Source: Apoda limacodes (taxonomy: Eukaryota > Arthropoda > Insecta > Lepidoptera > Limacodidae). From it: a stretch of 64,000 nt of DNA. Positions 43,252 through 54,764 of this stretch are shown here, piece after piece. A model generated the notes under the pieces. The model worked only from the letters and a program-made list of their open reading frames with translations. It did no database searches and was not told the DNA's origin. Position numbers and translations under genes: made by a program. Position 1 is the first letter of the stretch; every line of letters starts with the position of its first letter. Where the stretch lies: assembly GCA_946406115.1 (NCBI GenBank), contig OX291543.1, positions 28,980,815 to 29,044,814 on the forward strand. The letters run 5' to 3'.

Positions 43252-45597
43252 GTAAATAGATTGCAATATAAATTATTTTAATATGCTACTCCACGTCGAC
43301 TGTGACCTTCAGACATAAAACATAACCTATACGGATGGATACATTATAATATAAGCTTGTATAGTCCAAACGATAGTTGAATTTTAAATTTATAAATTCA
43401 TTCAATTCATTAAAACAAAAAAAAGTTTCCTTACAAATAAAATTATTTATTAACTTTTGGAAAATCCGGCTATTTATGGATACTTTAATGTATCGTTCCC
43501 AGATACACTCCTTCTCAAGCCGATGTTCAAGTATTTGAGTCAGTAGGCAAGGCGCCGGCCGCCAGCTTGCCTCACGTTCTTCGATGGTATAACCACATAG
43601 CCTCCTACACCCCATCGGAACGTAAGGCGTGGGTTGCTGGTGTCAGCCCGTTGAACGCTGGCGCTAAACCCACCGCCGCCGCTGCTGCTCCTGCGAAGCC
43701 GGATGATGATGACGACGATGTAGATCTGTTTGGCTCCGGTGATGAAGAGGAAGTTAGTTTTTTTATTCTTATAAAATATAATTGTCATTCACAGTGGATA
43801 TAAAATTTTACTACACAATTAGAAATCGAAATCACCAAGTCATTTCTAAATATAGAAGTGCTTTTATAGCTCTTGTACACTTGAGAAACTAAATTTATTT
43901 GTTGTCTTTTTTTACACTAAGTATTACAGATTTGTATAAGTTTTACAGCCTTACATTTTAATGACCCTCCATAGTCTAAAAATATATATTTGTAAAATTT
44001 ATCAAATGCTATAATCATGTGATTTAAGTTTTTTACATCAGCCTAAAGTTATCACAAAAATGTCCAAATTATGGATATCAACATGGCCAGTACATAAATA
44101 ATACACACTGCATAGCGTAAGCTTGTCTGCTTGTGTACCTAACCCACACCTAACCTTCATACCTACATGTACCTAGCATAACATAATTTTAAAAACAGCT
44201 TTGTCATTGAGTATTAACCTATAATAATCTTCTAGAGTCAACACTTACATTTTGATTACAATTTCCCATTATAAAAAACAGAGATAAATAAGTAGGTGTT
44301 TATGGATATAGTTTCTGAACCACCTCTGAAAATTTGGCAGGTCATTGAAATGTAATGTAATGACTATTTACAGAAATTTGGTAGTTTTTACATTATTATA
44401 ATTTTTGACATTTCACTTTTGGGTCAGTCAAATTTTATACTTTACATTCTGGGAGGTTGGCTCTGTACCAACAAAAAATCATTCATTTATTTAAAAAAGT
44501 TATAGACCCTCTTTGTAGTTACCAGTTCAAAATAAAATCAAACTTACAATACTGAAATAGGAATATATAAATTTAAAACCTTAAAAGAAAAGTCTTGGCG
44601 TAACAGACTAAGGATATTGTACACTGATAAATTCTGCTTACCCAAGTGCAACAATATGTATACTATGAGAACTCACAAATATACATTACCAAACTTACTA
44701 AATATACTCTCTGTTGCCTTGGTAAAAATCTATCCAAAAAACGTAGAAAAGATTAAATTACATAACTTTAGGTAATATTTTTTAGTTGTAAAGAAATTAG
44801 TATTTTGTTATGAGTGTTATGCCGTTATACATAGTCCAAAAACTTATCTTCTCTTGGTCTTTGAATAAAGGACACAGATAGTAGATATTTTTTAATATAT
44901 CATATAATATGATATAGAAGTATATGATAGATAGAAGAGATAGATAGTGTATATGATTAAGAGCGAAAGAACTCGCCATTCCCACATAAACCCATCCAGT
45001 TTTTGTGAATGGTAAAAAAACATTGTTATTTTGTGAACAAGCAGGCCTGCTGCTGCAGTCTGAAGGGTTAGATATGATTCTTTGGAGAGCGACTGTTAGC
45101 ATCTTAATTCATAATTACTGATTAGACACAGTCAGAAAAAAGAGAGTTATGATCAAGTTTAAACATATAGGTTTAGTGGTGGCATAAATTCATCCCTGGT
45201 TTGAAAATCACACACTGTTATTTGGCTGTATATCCTGTTGGTCTCATTTCAGGATGCAGCGGCAGCCAAAATCAGAGAAGAGCGTTTGCAAGCATATGCT
45301 GCTAAGAAATCCAAAAAGCCTGTCCTTATTGCAAAGTCATCTATACTTCTTGATGTTAAACCATGGGATGATGAAACAGATATGAAAGAAATGGAAAAAC
45401 AAGTCCGTAGCATTGTAATGGATGGTCTCTTATGGGGTGCTTCAAAACTGGTACCTGTGGGCTATGGTATTAACAAATTACAAATCATGTGTGTTATTGA
45501 AGATGACAAGGTATCCGTTGACCTCCTCACTGAAAAAATCCAAGAGTTTGAAGATTTTGTACAGTCTGTAGATATTGCCGCATTTAATAAAATCTAA
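43172..45597 (+). CDS. EEF1B2: Elongation factor 1-beta (eEF1B alpha/beta guanine-exchange subunit)
   Basis: Catalyses GDP-GTP exchange on eEF1A in the cytosolic eEF1 complex. Exons 43172-43251, 43503-43752 and 45253-45597 join in phase to 675 bases, giving 224 residues, the usual insect length. The N-terminus has [20 protein letters not shown] and a GST-C-like helical segment ([20 protein letters not shown]). An acidic linker with [17 protein letters not shown] is the classic phosphorylatable site. The C-terminal exchange domain ([40 protein letters not shown]) ends [10 protein letters not shown] with the catalytic loop region intact. ATG context 'ctaaaaATGg' is good. An alternative symbol is eEF1beta (Drosophila). 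The last codons contain AATAAA (45586-45591) by chance of AAT AAA. Confidence 0.97.
43503..43752 (+). CDS. EEF1B2: eEF1B beta exon 2
   Basis: The acceptor 'cgttcccag' ends at 43502. Contains [20 protein letters not shown], an alanine-rich stretch and the acidic linker ending GSGDEEE before donor GTTAGT. Confidence 0.95.
43753..45252 (+). other. eEF1B beta intron 2
   Basis: AT-rich with no recognisable exon or element. The 101-codon minus ORF (44797-45102) has no recognisable domain and is judged accidental. Confidence 0.6.
45253..45597 (+). CDS. EEF1B2: eEF1B beta exon 3 (exchange domain)
   Basis: The acceptor 'ctcatttcag' ends at 45252. It begins [20 protein letters not shown] and carries the whole eEF1A-binding domain to the TAA at 45595. 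Confidence 0.97.
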   Translation, partial: DAAAAKIREERLQAYAAKKSKKPVLIAKSSILLDVKPWDDETDMKEMEKQVRSIVMDGLLWGASKLVPVGYGINKLQIMCVIEDDKVSVDLLTEKIQEFEDFVQSVDIAAFNKI

Positions 45598-45829
45598 TTG
45601 AAGCCATGCAATTTATTCTATTTATATATGAGTAAATCATATTTGTAAAACTTCTGATTTTATCATTGTATGTGTCCACCACCATTCATAGACAGGTAGG
45701 AACCCTAAGAGCCTTTGTAAACATGAGTATTAACACAGACTGGCAGAAAACATGGAATACTAATATTCGGGGGTCAGTCATCTGGTACGTTCATATACTC
45801 TCATCACCTCATACTTATTCTACTTAAAA

Positions 45830-46330
45830 TGCTTTTTGATACCACGATAATTTACTGTGACCATGCGCGAAGCTTTGTCGATTCCTTCCTCGGAGTTTCT
45901 GTTAGAGATACACCTTTGCCGAAAATGAAAAACTTCAAGGACTGGACAAAATATCAAGAACTACTGAGCTCATTTAAAGTTCCCCCCGGTGGCCTGTCTA
46001 CCCCACACCCACAGGAAGTGGAAGTAGCCACCCAGTCGCTCACATCAGCTATCTCCTCCGCGCTTGCTCAGTGTACCACGTCTGCCAAGACAACCCCAGG
46101 GAAAAGTTTATTACCGGTACATCTCCGTCGTAAACTTAGCCAAAAATGAGAGCTTCGCAAACTATGGTGCCGAACTCGTTGCCCTTCAATCAAATAAATT
46201 AGGTAGTGACCTATCGCACCAAATTTCACTTTATCGGAAATAGTCCTAAGATAACGATCTCAAAAGCCAGCGATCACGATACCGCTCTTTATCGTTTAGC
46301 TCGCCAAATGATCAACACCCCTGCATGAAT
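45830..46330 (+). mobile_element. Jockey-clade LINE fragment
   Basis: The 106-codon ORF end (FKDWTKYQELLSSFKVPPGG, QEVEVATQSLTSAISSALAQ) resembles the linker after the endonuclease domain of Jockey-type LINEs. The parallel is the 48842-49300 fragment (DKFGQLLENPSSPHLDRVPN). It continues with frameshifts to about 46330. No RT domain. Confidence 0.6.
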
Positions 46331-47009
46331 CCAGTCCGTATACAGGGCGGGGTTGTATTCTTTGTGGCCACCATGAGATTTGGTCTAGTATAGGTTTTTT
46401 GGGTCACTGATCACAAAAATTGGGGTTACAGGACATTGGGGCTACACCCTTAAATTAGCAAAAGCTACCCCAAAATAGGGGTTTTTTCTATGTATTTGCA
46501 CTCTAATGGTTATGATATGCCATAAATCAACGTTTTTTCCCGTTTTCTTTGAAGGACAAAAGTACTTAAAAATTTTAATCATTCGGGTTAATTATAGGGG
46601 GTGAAAACTCGCCCTAAAGGGGGTGTTTTTGCTATATTTTCAGTTTTAGCTTTAAATTTGCAAGAAAATTATTTTTTGACTTGTAGTATAAATACTTGCT
46701 ATACTTTATGAAAATTTGTACCCTAGGGATAATTGGGGGGTTAAAACTACACCAAAAGGGGTGTTTTTGACCATCACTGTTTGTTCCCAATGACACGTCA
46801 GCTCTTATCCAACAAGATTCACTGTCCCTTGACAATCTGATTTCGAAAATTTTATAAAGATTTTCTCGGCATGAAAGACAGGAAATAGTAACTAATTGTA
46901 ACGGACTCATTCAAATACAGTATTTACACCCCTAATGTTAAGAGCAGCTTTCTCGACAAAGATGCAGGCTGCGGTAAAGACTTTTGTTTCATCAGTAGCT
47001 GATTTTTAA
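46331..47009. other. Stretch with G/C-run repeats
   Basis: Phrases such as 'gctaccccaaaataggggtt' and 'actacaccaaaaggggtg' (46470, 46750) suggest decayed copies of one repeat. No gene was recognised. Confidence 0.4.
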
Positions 47010-48194
47010 GGGCGTATTACACCTGGCTAAATTAGCCATCTTAAAGTTTAAGTAACGACGAAATAAGTCAAGTGTAATAGCGTTCAGCAAGCTAGCATCC
47101 TAATAAGTAACGGATTCAGTAGCGAGTGAGGTTTCTGACTGAATAAATTATTCAGAAGCCTAATTAGAAACGTAAACCGGACTCAGAATCTGATTGCAAT
47201 TCGTGTAAACAAAAATGACCTTGACACGCGTCTCGCTTTGTTAGTCTATGCAACATATACGTAAATACGTATAATATTTCTCATTGTAAATTTGAAATTT
47301 TGCAGATTTTAGGTTTAATCAGTGTCGTGATTTGAAAACCAGTTAAAGAATGTGACAATAAAGGTAATCATGTAAGTATTTTAATGAATTATGATTGAAT
47401 TACCAGAAAAAGTTAACATTAAGTAAAGTTAGCTTATGTTTACAAGATTTGCATAGAGATTTTGAGTCAGATTTATTTAGGAAGGCGTAATAGCATAAAG
47501 TAGGTTCAGTGGCCGCGTCGCTCTCCGTGCGGCAGGATGTATTGTTATTATTCCCGAGTGAAAAGTGTAGTGCGATGGCAATGGCAAAGGAACGGGAAGT
47601 TTTGCTTAGTATTTTAGAACTGTAAAAGGATATGCCCTATCTTTGGGATAAAAATGACAAAAAATTTATGAACAAAAATATTCTTTTTTTTTTCTATTTT
47701 AATTGAGCCAACGGCCAGGGCTAAGCAAAGGCCAATTTTTTGGTATCTGGATAGTACCGGAGCCATCGTCGTACTCGACACGTCCGACTGTCGCGCGCTA
47801 GCTAGGGCCGTAGCTAAGTGAGGGCATTGTGGGACAATGCCCTACATTAAAAGTACCATAAACTAATGTATAATATATATATAAATTGTTTTCCCGTACT
47901 ATAAATTAATACCATTTTGCTCTTGTTTTCCCGCGATCCCACCCAATTACCTTCTACCTTAAGTACTCATGTTTACAAGCAGGTAAAATAATGAAAGATA
48001 GAAAAATTACTTGCGCCGTACCCGTGCATGAAACCACCGCTGCCCTACCTTAGATTCAACTCTAGCTACAGCCCTGGCGCAAGCTGGTAACTGATTAAGT
48101 AACAAAATTAGACAGTGTGATCAGAAGCTTCTTATTAGCTTCTGAAAGTCCTTGAAGTTTAGTAGCTTCTAATTAAGCCAGGTGTAATAAGCGC
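47010..48194. mobile_element. Inverted-repeat element of about 1.18 kb
   Basis: The left end 'gggcgtattacacctggcta' plus 'aattag' is the reverse complement, with small changes, of the right end 'ctaattaagccaggtgtaat' plus 'aagcgc'. The interior has no ORF of note but holds a small perfect hairpin ('gggcattg' and 'caatgccc', about 47823-47843). Non-autonomous DNA transposon is the likely class; no clear target duplication was identified. Confidence 0.65.
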
Positions 48195-48446
48195 TACGTG
48201 TAGGCGTTGACTCGGGCATCCCGTTTAAAATTCAGACGGCGACGCGACTGTTGCGATGCGTCGACGAAACTATTCACGGCAAACACTGGTTTATAAAGAC
48301 GTGAGAAGGACCCTAAGCCGTAGAGGTTTCTTAATTCCTGATAAAAGATGGACTATATATTCATAGGATTTTATTACCGTTGCGTTGGTAACCATTTCGT
48401 CGTCATTATATAGGTATTAATGTAACAATAGAAGTGATCGCAGTCA

Positions 48447-49921
48447 GCAGTCAAGCGCCTCCCCTATCGATCCCCCACCACTTACGAACCTAGAAGCATC
48501 CGTCTGCCGCTTAGCGATGACCGGCCATCAGCCGATCATCATTGCATCGGTTTATCTCTCTCCCTTAAAAGACTTGCTCGAGAGCGACCTTCAGTCGCTC
48601 TTAAATTTAGGGGACGCCATCATTCTTGCCGGCGACCATAGTTGCAAGCATCGCCGCTGGAACTCTTCAGTAACTTCACGGAGAGGCAGACTCCTCGACG
48701 ATTTAGTTGACAGACTAAACTTTGACATCATCGCTCCCATGACGCCCACTTACTTTCCCCACAATACTCGGAATAACCCTGACGTACTCGACATAGCACT
48801 TCTAAAGAATGTAAGGCTAAGCTTTCGCTCTATAGAGGTGCTTGACGAACTTGACTCGGACCACCGCCCTGTCCTATAACCTAATCGGAGGTTCCCCTTC
48901 GGACTCTCCTCCCGACACTAGAACCGTGACGGAGTGGGATAAATTTGGGCAATTGCTCGAAAATCCCAGCTCGCCACATCTAGACCGCGTTCCCAACGTA
49001 ATCTCATCCGCGACCGACCTAAACGTAGCTATCAACTCACTCACTAGCCACCTGACCACCACCGTTGGCGAGTGCTCAAGACAGGTGCCGGTTGGTGATT
49101 ATCACCACCTAATCCTGCCTCAGCACATCAGGTCGCTAATGACTGAGCGTAACGCGGCCCGCCGCGCACGCGATCGCGCTCCCACTATCGAAAATAAAGC
49201 TCGCTTCAACGACTTACACCGCCGTGTAAGAACCGCTGTAGCTGAGCTTTGCGCCCAACGTTTCGGTGATCTTATGGAGAACATTTCTCCTTCTCACTAA
49301 GCTTATTGGCACTTAGCCAGAGCTCTAAAATCCGACACCGCCAACTCTCTTCCTCCGTTAACTCGTCCCAACAACGTTCCCGCGTTCAATGACGACGAAA
49401 AGCGGATTGCCTAGCGTCTAGCCTCCAAGCCCAATGTGCCTTAAGCACACAGCCATTCGATCCCGAGCACGTGCGCGAGGTAGACGGCGAAGTGGAGCGC
49501 AGAACTTCTCTGCCTCCACAAGACCCCCGGCCCCTTGTCAATGTCGACGAAGTCATACAGGTCATCAAAGACCTACGCCCCCGTAAAGCCCCCGGTGCGG
49601 ACGGTATCTCTAACGATATCCTAAAGCGCCTCACTCTTCCCCTTCGCTGCCTCCTAGTAGCGATCTTTAACGCTGCTATCATCCAGAGGCATTTTAATAG
49701 ACGAGCAGTTCGGCTTCCATGCCAAACACTCATGCGTCCATCAAGTCCTCCGCATAACGGAACATATTCTCACTGGCTTCCAAGTATTAGGTAAGGCCCG
49801 CCACACGGGCGTCCTCGGTCGTCTGTATCCCATGATAGGCAAGTACAGTAAGATGTCGCTTAGAAATAAGCTGAATCTTTACACAACTTGCATCCGCCCC
49901 ATACTAGCTTATTACTTGCTC
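48447..49921 (+). mobile_element. Broken Jockey-clade LINE, 5' part
   Basis: Endonuclease part: 48517-48880 (IIIASVYLSPLKDLLESDLQ, NNPDVLDIALLKN, then SDHRPVL). A frameshift follows at about 48880. The linker is at 48842-49300, and the RT start at 49471-49640 (LRPRKAPGADGISNDILKRL). An internal deletion follows at about 49685. A C-terminal piece near 49800-49920 reads VLGRLYPMIGKYSKMSLRNK then TTCIRPILAYY. It stops there because LINE-B is inserted. Multiple frameshifts show it is inactive. Confidence 0.85.
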
Positions 49922-50450
49922 GAATGAGCGGCCCGAACTGGGGAAGTACCTCCATCTTACAGAAAACCGCGGCCATAATAACACTAACATTGAGTAGTGT
50001 TGTGTTCCTGGCGGTGAGTAAGGTTGCCAGAGCTCTTTGAGGATTCGCTGCGCGGACAGCGGAGGACCGGCGGTGCTTGTTGCTGTCATACTCGGCGTAG
50101 ACGCGGCGTGCTGGTTCGGCGGTCAGGGAGACCTGATGAAACGGCTGACCGCTGGCCGCCCGCAGGTTGAACGGGATCCCGAACCCAGGGATCACTTAAT
50201 CTCCGCCCTGGGAGGCTGATTCGCCAGCCTGTGTAAAGTATCTGAAGTGGTAGTCGTGCCGGAGAAGGAGACCGGAGTGGACCCGGCTACTACAACAGAG
50301 GGGGATCAGGGGCCCTTCCGCCCGCCGGGCCAGCAACCGTATCATCTGTGGCGAGCTTCGGCAGTCTTAGAACCGCACCCTTTGTCCTCTATGCTGTCTG
50401 TGCAGTGAATCCTCATCCTTAGTCTTAGTAACTTTTTTTTTATATATATT
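49922..50450 (+). other. 5' region of the near-intact LINE-B
   Basis: It lies between the broken Jockey sequence and the LINE-B ORF2 and contains 'ggaagtacctccatcttaca' and 'gtgagtaaggttgccagagc', phrases that also occur in lepidopteran LINE ends. Short ORFs on both strands have no recognisable domain. It may be LINE-B 5' UTR/ORF1 remnant or a separate inserted fragment; the true 5' end is uncertain. Confidence 0.4.
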
Positions 50451-53417
50451 ATGGCCAGAAGACAGAAAAAGAAAAGAGTTTGCACAGCGGCTACTCCATC
50501 CACATATAATGTGGATTTTTGCAACATCAGGGGTATTCACGCAAATCTTAACGCAGTCCACCACCATCTCGAAACTGCGCAGCCGACCATTCTTTTTCTA
50601 ACGGAGACGCAGATATCTTGCCCGGCCGACACATCATACCTTCATTATCCCGGCTACAAACTCGAACACAATTTTATGAGTCGTGCCGGTGTATGTATGT
50701 TCGTCCGGGAGGATATCTGCTGTCGCCGCCTTCATAGCCTTGAAGACAGGGACCTGTCGATATTGTGGGTGCGCGTAGATTACGGCGGCCACACTCGTAT
50801 CTATGCGTGCCTATACAGGTCTCATAGCGGTGACACGGACGTAACTCGACTCTTCACGCACCTGAGTTTGACGACTGACAAAGTTCTAGAGCAATATCCC
50901 ACAGCAGAACTAGTTTTTTTGGGAGACTTTAACGCCCACCATCGCGAGTGGCTCAGTTCTCGAACCAATAACTATGCTGGGATATCTGCTCATGAATTTG
51001 CTCTGACCTATGGATTCTCTCAGCTGGTACTTTCTCCAACGAGAATACCAGATATAGAGGAACATACGAGCTCCTTACTGGACCTTCTGCTGACTACTCG
51101 TCCGGACGGGTACTCCGTCTCAGTGGATGCGCCTCTTGGCTCCTCGGACCACTGTCTCGTTCGGACTCAAGTGTCATGCACACAACCTGATCCTTCTGGG
51201 CCAACTAACTGGCGTCGTGTGTGGCACTATAAGTCGGCAGACTGGGATGGATTGCGTGAATTTTACGCATCGTACCCGTGGAGGCAGATCTGCTTTAACT
51301 CAGAAGATCCTGACGTCTGCGCAGCCGCAGTCACTGAGACAATCCTTGCTGGTATGGAATGTTTCATTCCTAACCTGCGAGTAGCTGCCGGCGTCAAAAA
51401 ACGACCGTGGTTTAATAGGTCTTGCAGAAAAGCTAAAATTCTTAAGCAAAATGCATATGAGGCTTGGACCACGGCTCGTTTTAATAAGGATCCGAATATT
51501 TCTGAGTTAAAACGCAAATTAAATGCTGCCTCGAGGTTCAGTAAGAAAGCAACTGCCAGAGCAAAATTCCAATTCATCGGCAAAATAGGTGGGCGACTTG
51601 CGAGCTATCCTTCTGGGAGTCGTGCTTTCTGGTCGCTTGCCAAAGCTGCCGAAGGGAACTTCTGCCAGTCGTCGTTACCACCACTGCGAAAGACCGATGG
51701 TGACTTGGCCCATAGTGCTAAAGAGAAAGCCGATCTACTGGGCAGTCTCTTTGCCTCGAACTCGAATATGAGCGATGAAGGCGCTGTACCACCTACTATA
51801 CCGTGGTGCGGTAAGTCCATGCCGGAAATCTCCATAACGCAGCGGGAGGTCAGGCGGGCGTTGCTTTCTCTAGACGTTCATAAGTCGAGTGGGCCAGACG
51901 GTATACCAGCAGTGGTGCTTAAGCAGTGTGCTCCTGAGTTATGTCCTGTACTCACGCGCCTCTTTGCGCTTTCCTACCACACTAGGCAATTTCCGTCTAC
52001 ATGGAAGACTGCGAATGTGCACCCGGTGCCCAAAAAGGGCGATAGATCAGATCCATCGAATTACAGGCCTATCGCTATTACCTCTCTCGTCTCTAAGGTG
52101 ATGGAGCGTGTGATCAACACACAGCTTCTAAGATACCTAGAAGTACACGATCTGGTCAGTGACCGTCAATATGGCTTTCGCCACGGTCGCTCGACTGGTG
52201 ACCTTCTAGTGTATCTCACACACCGATGGGCACTAGCCATTGAGAGTCAGGGGGAGGCATTGGCATGTAGCCTGGACATAGCGAAGGCGTTCGATCGGGT
52301 CTGGCACCGCGGTCTTCTATCGAAGTTGCCATCTTACGGAGTGCCCGAGGGTTTGTGCAAATGGGTGGCTAGCTTTTTGTCCGGCAGACGCATACGAACC
52401 GTAGTTGACGGTAGTTGCTCTGATAGCATGGACATTAATGCTGGTGTCCCGCAAGGCTCTGTGCTGTCTCCTACGCTGTTTCTACTGCATATCAATGACA
52501 TGTTGGACATCAACAACATACATTGCTATGCAGATGACAGTACTGGAGACGCTTTTTACACGGGTCGTGCAAACATCCCTCGTTCCGTTGTGGAGGAAAA
52601 CCGCGGAGAACTTGTGTCTCAAATCGAGACCACACTGTCCCAGGTCTCTGACTGGGGACGGGTAAACTTGGTCCGATTCAACCCTACAAAGACACAAGTG
52701 TGCGCGTTCACCGCTAAGAAAACTCCATTCACTGTGGTCCCACAATTCCAGAACACTCCCCTCTTCATCTCCAAGAGCATTGGGATCCTTGGTGTCGACA
52801 TCTCCAGCGATGTTCAGTTCCGAGATCATTTACAAGATAAGGTAAAGCTGGCGTCCAAAAAACTTGGTGTACTCAACAGAGCGAAGCAGTACTTCACGTC
52901 GGGGCAAAGGTTGTTACTTTACAAGTCGCAAGTTAGGCCCCATATGGAGTACTGCTGCCATCTCTGGGCAGGTGCACCCGGATACCAGCTTGGCCCTTTT
53001 GACTCGGTTCAACGACGGGCTGTGAGAATTGTCGACGATTCCAAACTCACTTGCGGTATCGAGCCCTTAAGTCTGAGGAGAGACTTTGCCTCACTGTGTG
53101 TGTTCTACCGCTTGTACAATGGGTTGTGTTCTGAGGAATTGTTCGAAATGATGCCCACGGCTACTTTCTACCATCGCACCGCTCGCCATCGGCAGGGAAT
53201 TCATTCTCACACTTTAGAACCTAAATGGTCGCGTACGGTGCGGTTTCAGAGAAACTTCCTCCCGCGAACGCTTAAGTTGTGGAATGAGCTCCCTGCCAAG
53301 GTTTTCTGCAAGGACTACAGTATGGAGTTCTTCAAGAAAGAAGTTATTAGATTTCTGAAGGGTCGGCAACGCGCAAGTGATGCCCCTGGTGTTGCAAGCG
53401 TCCATAGGCTACGGTGA
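50451..53417 (+). CDS. LINE-B ORF2: endonuclease / reverse transcriptase (988 aa)
   Basis: Encodes the replication protein of a non-LTR retrotransposon (CR1/Jockey superfamily). The apurinic-like endonuclease covers about residues 20-240: LTETQIS, GDFN at 158-161 and SDH at 232-234 are metal-binding and catalytic motifs. RT covers about 480-800: KKGDRSDPSNYRPIAITSLV, AFDRVWHRGLLSKLPSYGVP, GVPQGSVLSP and the catalytic YADD at 693-696. A C-terminal LINE tail domain follows ([18 protein letters not shown] region, then [20 protein letters not shown]). No stop or frameshift occurs in 988 codons, and all core catalytic residues are present, so the copy is young. It is a mobile-element protein, not a host gene. 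The initiator may be this ATG or part of a longer, lost frame. Confidence 0.95.
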   Translation: MARRQKKKRVCTAATPSTYNVDFCNIRGIHANLNAVHHHLETAQPTILFLTETQISCPADTSYLHYPGYKLEHNFMSRAGVCMFVREDICCRRLHSLEDRDLSILWVRVDYGGHTRIYACLYRSHSGDTDVTRLFTHLSLTTDKVLEQYPTAELVFLGDFNAHHREWLSSRTNNYAGISAHEFALTYGFSQLVLSPTRIPDIEEHTSSLLDLLLTTRPDGYSVSVDAPLGSSDHCLVRTQVSCTQPDPSGPTNWRRVWHYKSADWDGLREFYASYPWRQICFNSEDPDVCAAAVTETILAGMECFIPNLRVAAGVKKRPWFNRSCRKAKILKQNAYEAWTTARFNKDPNISELKRKLNAASRFSKKATARAKFQFIGKIGGRLASYPSGSRAFWSLAKAAEGNFCQSSLPPLRKTDGDLAHSAKEKADLLGSLFASNSNMSDEGAVPPTIPWCGKSMPEISITQREVRRALLSLDVHKSSGPDGIPAVVLKQCAPELCPVLTRLFALSYHTRQFPSTWKTANVHPVPKKGDRSDPSNYRPIAITSLVSKVMERVINTQLLRYLEVHDLVSDRQYGFRHGRSTGDLLVYLTHRWALAIESQGEALACSLDIAKAFDRVWHRGLLSKLPSYGVPEGLCKWVASFLSGRRIRTVVDGSCSDSMDINAGVPQGSVLSPTLFLLHINDMLDINNIHCYADDSTGDAFYTGRANIPRSVVEENRGELVSQIETTLSQVSDWGRVNLVRFNPTKTQVCAFTAKKTPFTVVPQFQNTPLFISKSIGILGVDISSDVQFRDHLQDKVKLASKKLGVLNRAKQYFTSGQRLLLYKSQVRPHMEYCCHLWAGAPGYQLGPFDSVQRRAVRIVDDSKLTCGIEPLSLRRDFASLCVFYRLYNGLCSEELFEMMPTATFYHRTARHRQGIHSHTLEPKWSRTVRFQRNFLPRTLKLWNELPAKVFCKDYSMEFFKKEVIRFLKGRQRASDAPGVASVHRLR

Positions 53418-53463
53418 CCGCTTACCATCAGGCGGGCCGTAAGCTTGGTTGCCACCTTAGTGG

Positions 53464-53497
<34 letters not shown>
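53418..53497 (+). mobile_element. LINE-B 3' UTR and 31-A tail
   Basis: A short 3' UTR ('ttaccatcaggcgggccgta', then 'gttgccaccttagtggtat') is followed by 31 consecutive A bases (53467-53497). This marks target-primed insertion and the 3' end of the element. The same 3' sequence identifies the other LINE-B copies. Confidence 0.95.
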
Positions 53498-53499
<2 letters not shown>

Positions 53500-53945
53500 A
53501 CACAGAGACTTCGAACTCCCCACGATTCCCCAATATTTCAAAGACTTGGCAGTCCGCTTTTTCGAGCGTACGCAAAATCACCCGAATCGATTAATTGTGC
53601 AATCCACAACTTATCATCCCCCCGATCGACCTCGGCACGGTCGTAAAACTATAGTTAGGCGGCCCCGGCACGTACTAACGGCCCCAGATGACGATCTCGC
53701 TGTCCCCGGGTTCGTCGGCGCCCACAAGGATACACGAGGTATCAAAGAGTGCCGGGGCGCTTCTCGCCCCCACTCAATCGCAACCGTACCCGCGTAACGG
53801 GGAACTCCCCTCCTGGCGGTGACTCACCTTCGGGTTCGAGACTCACGCCGGTCGAAGGAACGCCTCCGAAACCAACAAGCCGAGGCTTCCCCAGCGGGGA
53901 GCCCTTGAGCGTTGGGCAGAGGCTCCTTCAGAGTCTGAAGCGCTG
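53498..53945 (+). mobile_element. Broken Jockey-clade LINE, 3' part after the LINE-B insertion
   Basis: Immediately after the A tail the frame reads LHRDFELPTIPQYFKDLAVR, the expected C-terminal continuation of the Jockey element that stopped at 49921. Then come RRPRHVLTAPDDDL and a GC-rich 3' region. This supports insertion of LINE-B into the Jockey copy. Confidence 0.75.
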
Positions 53946-54418
53946 ACATGCTTGACTATTCGTAACTTGCACGTTGCCGACCCTTAAGAATCTAATCACT
54001 TATTTGTCTTGAAATAAGGTAATTGAGCTAAGCCGTGGACACGGTAAAACTGAAAAGGTTCCTTGTGGACTACGGAACCCTTAAAAATGGACGCCATATA
54101 ATATCTTGTATTTTAAAAAACTCATAATAATTTGATGAAAAAAAAATTACTAACGGAAAAATAGACAACAAAATACTATATAGGTACTACTAATACTGTT
54201 TCTCTCAGATCAAAGTCCGGAGCGTTTATTGCCATCAAAAGTAGTTAATATTGGTTTAAAAGTTTAATACGGGATCTAATCTAATAAGAGTTCTAAAACT
54301 CCTAAACAAAATCACAATAACAGAATAGTGCTTCATAAAACTAAACGAAAATTGTTTAAAACAAAATCTATTCACAATCCAATAAGCAATTATTAACATT
54401 ATCATATCCAGCGTATAG
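53946..54418. other. AT-rich stretch
   Basis: No gene or clear element was recognised. Confidence 0.5.
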
Positions 54419-54722
54419 TTTTAAGTCTGAGGAGCTTTTGCCTCCCTGTGTGTGCTACCCCTTCTATATGAATGCATGCATATGCATGGATTATGTCCTG
54501 AGTAAATGTTTAAAATGATGCCTGCGGCTAGTTACCTACGGAACCTAAATGTTCATCCACAGTGCGGTTTCAGACAAACTTCCTCTAGCGAACGCATAGG
54601 TTGTAGAGCTCCCTGCCGAGTTTTCTCTAGGGACTATAGTAATGCCCCTGACGTTGTTAGAGTCCATAAGCTAACGGTGACTGCTTAACATTAAGCGGGC
54701 TGTAAGCTTCTTCGTCACCTAA
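54419..54722 (+). mobile_element. Old LINE-B 3' end (copy 6)
   Basis: 'ttaagtctgaggagcttttg', 'cctccctgtgtgtgctac', 'aatgatgcctgcggcta', 'gtgcggtttcagacaaactt' and 'gagtccataagctaacggtg' follow the order of 53068-53440 but with large deletions and many changes. Dead copy. Confidence 0.85.
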
Positions 54723-54764
54723 ACGGGCAACGGTTAGACTCGCACACCGAGGGTTTTGTACCTA

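Noticed and set aside
44797..45102. 101-codon minus ORF in the eEF1B beta intron
   Set aside because: AT-rich, without a recognisable domain, inside a clean intron.
45586..45591. Polyadenylation signal of eEF1B beta
   Set aside because: The AATAAA is formed by the Asn-Lys codons just before the stop; using it would leave almost no 3' UTR.
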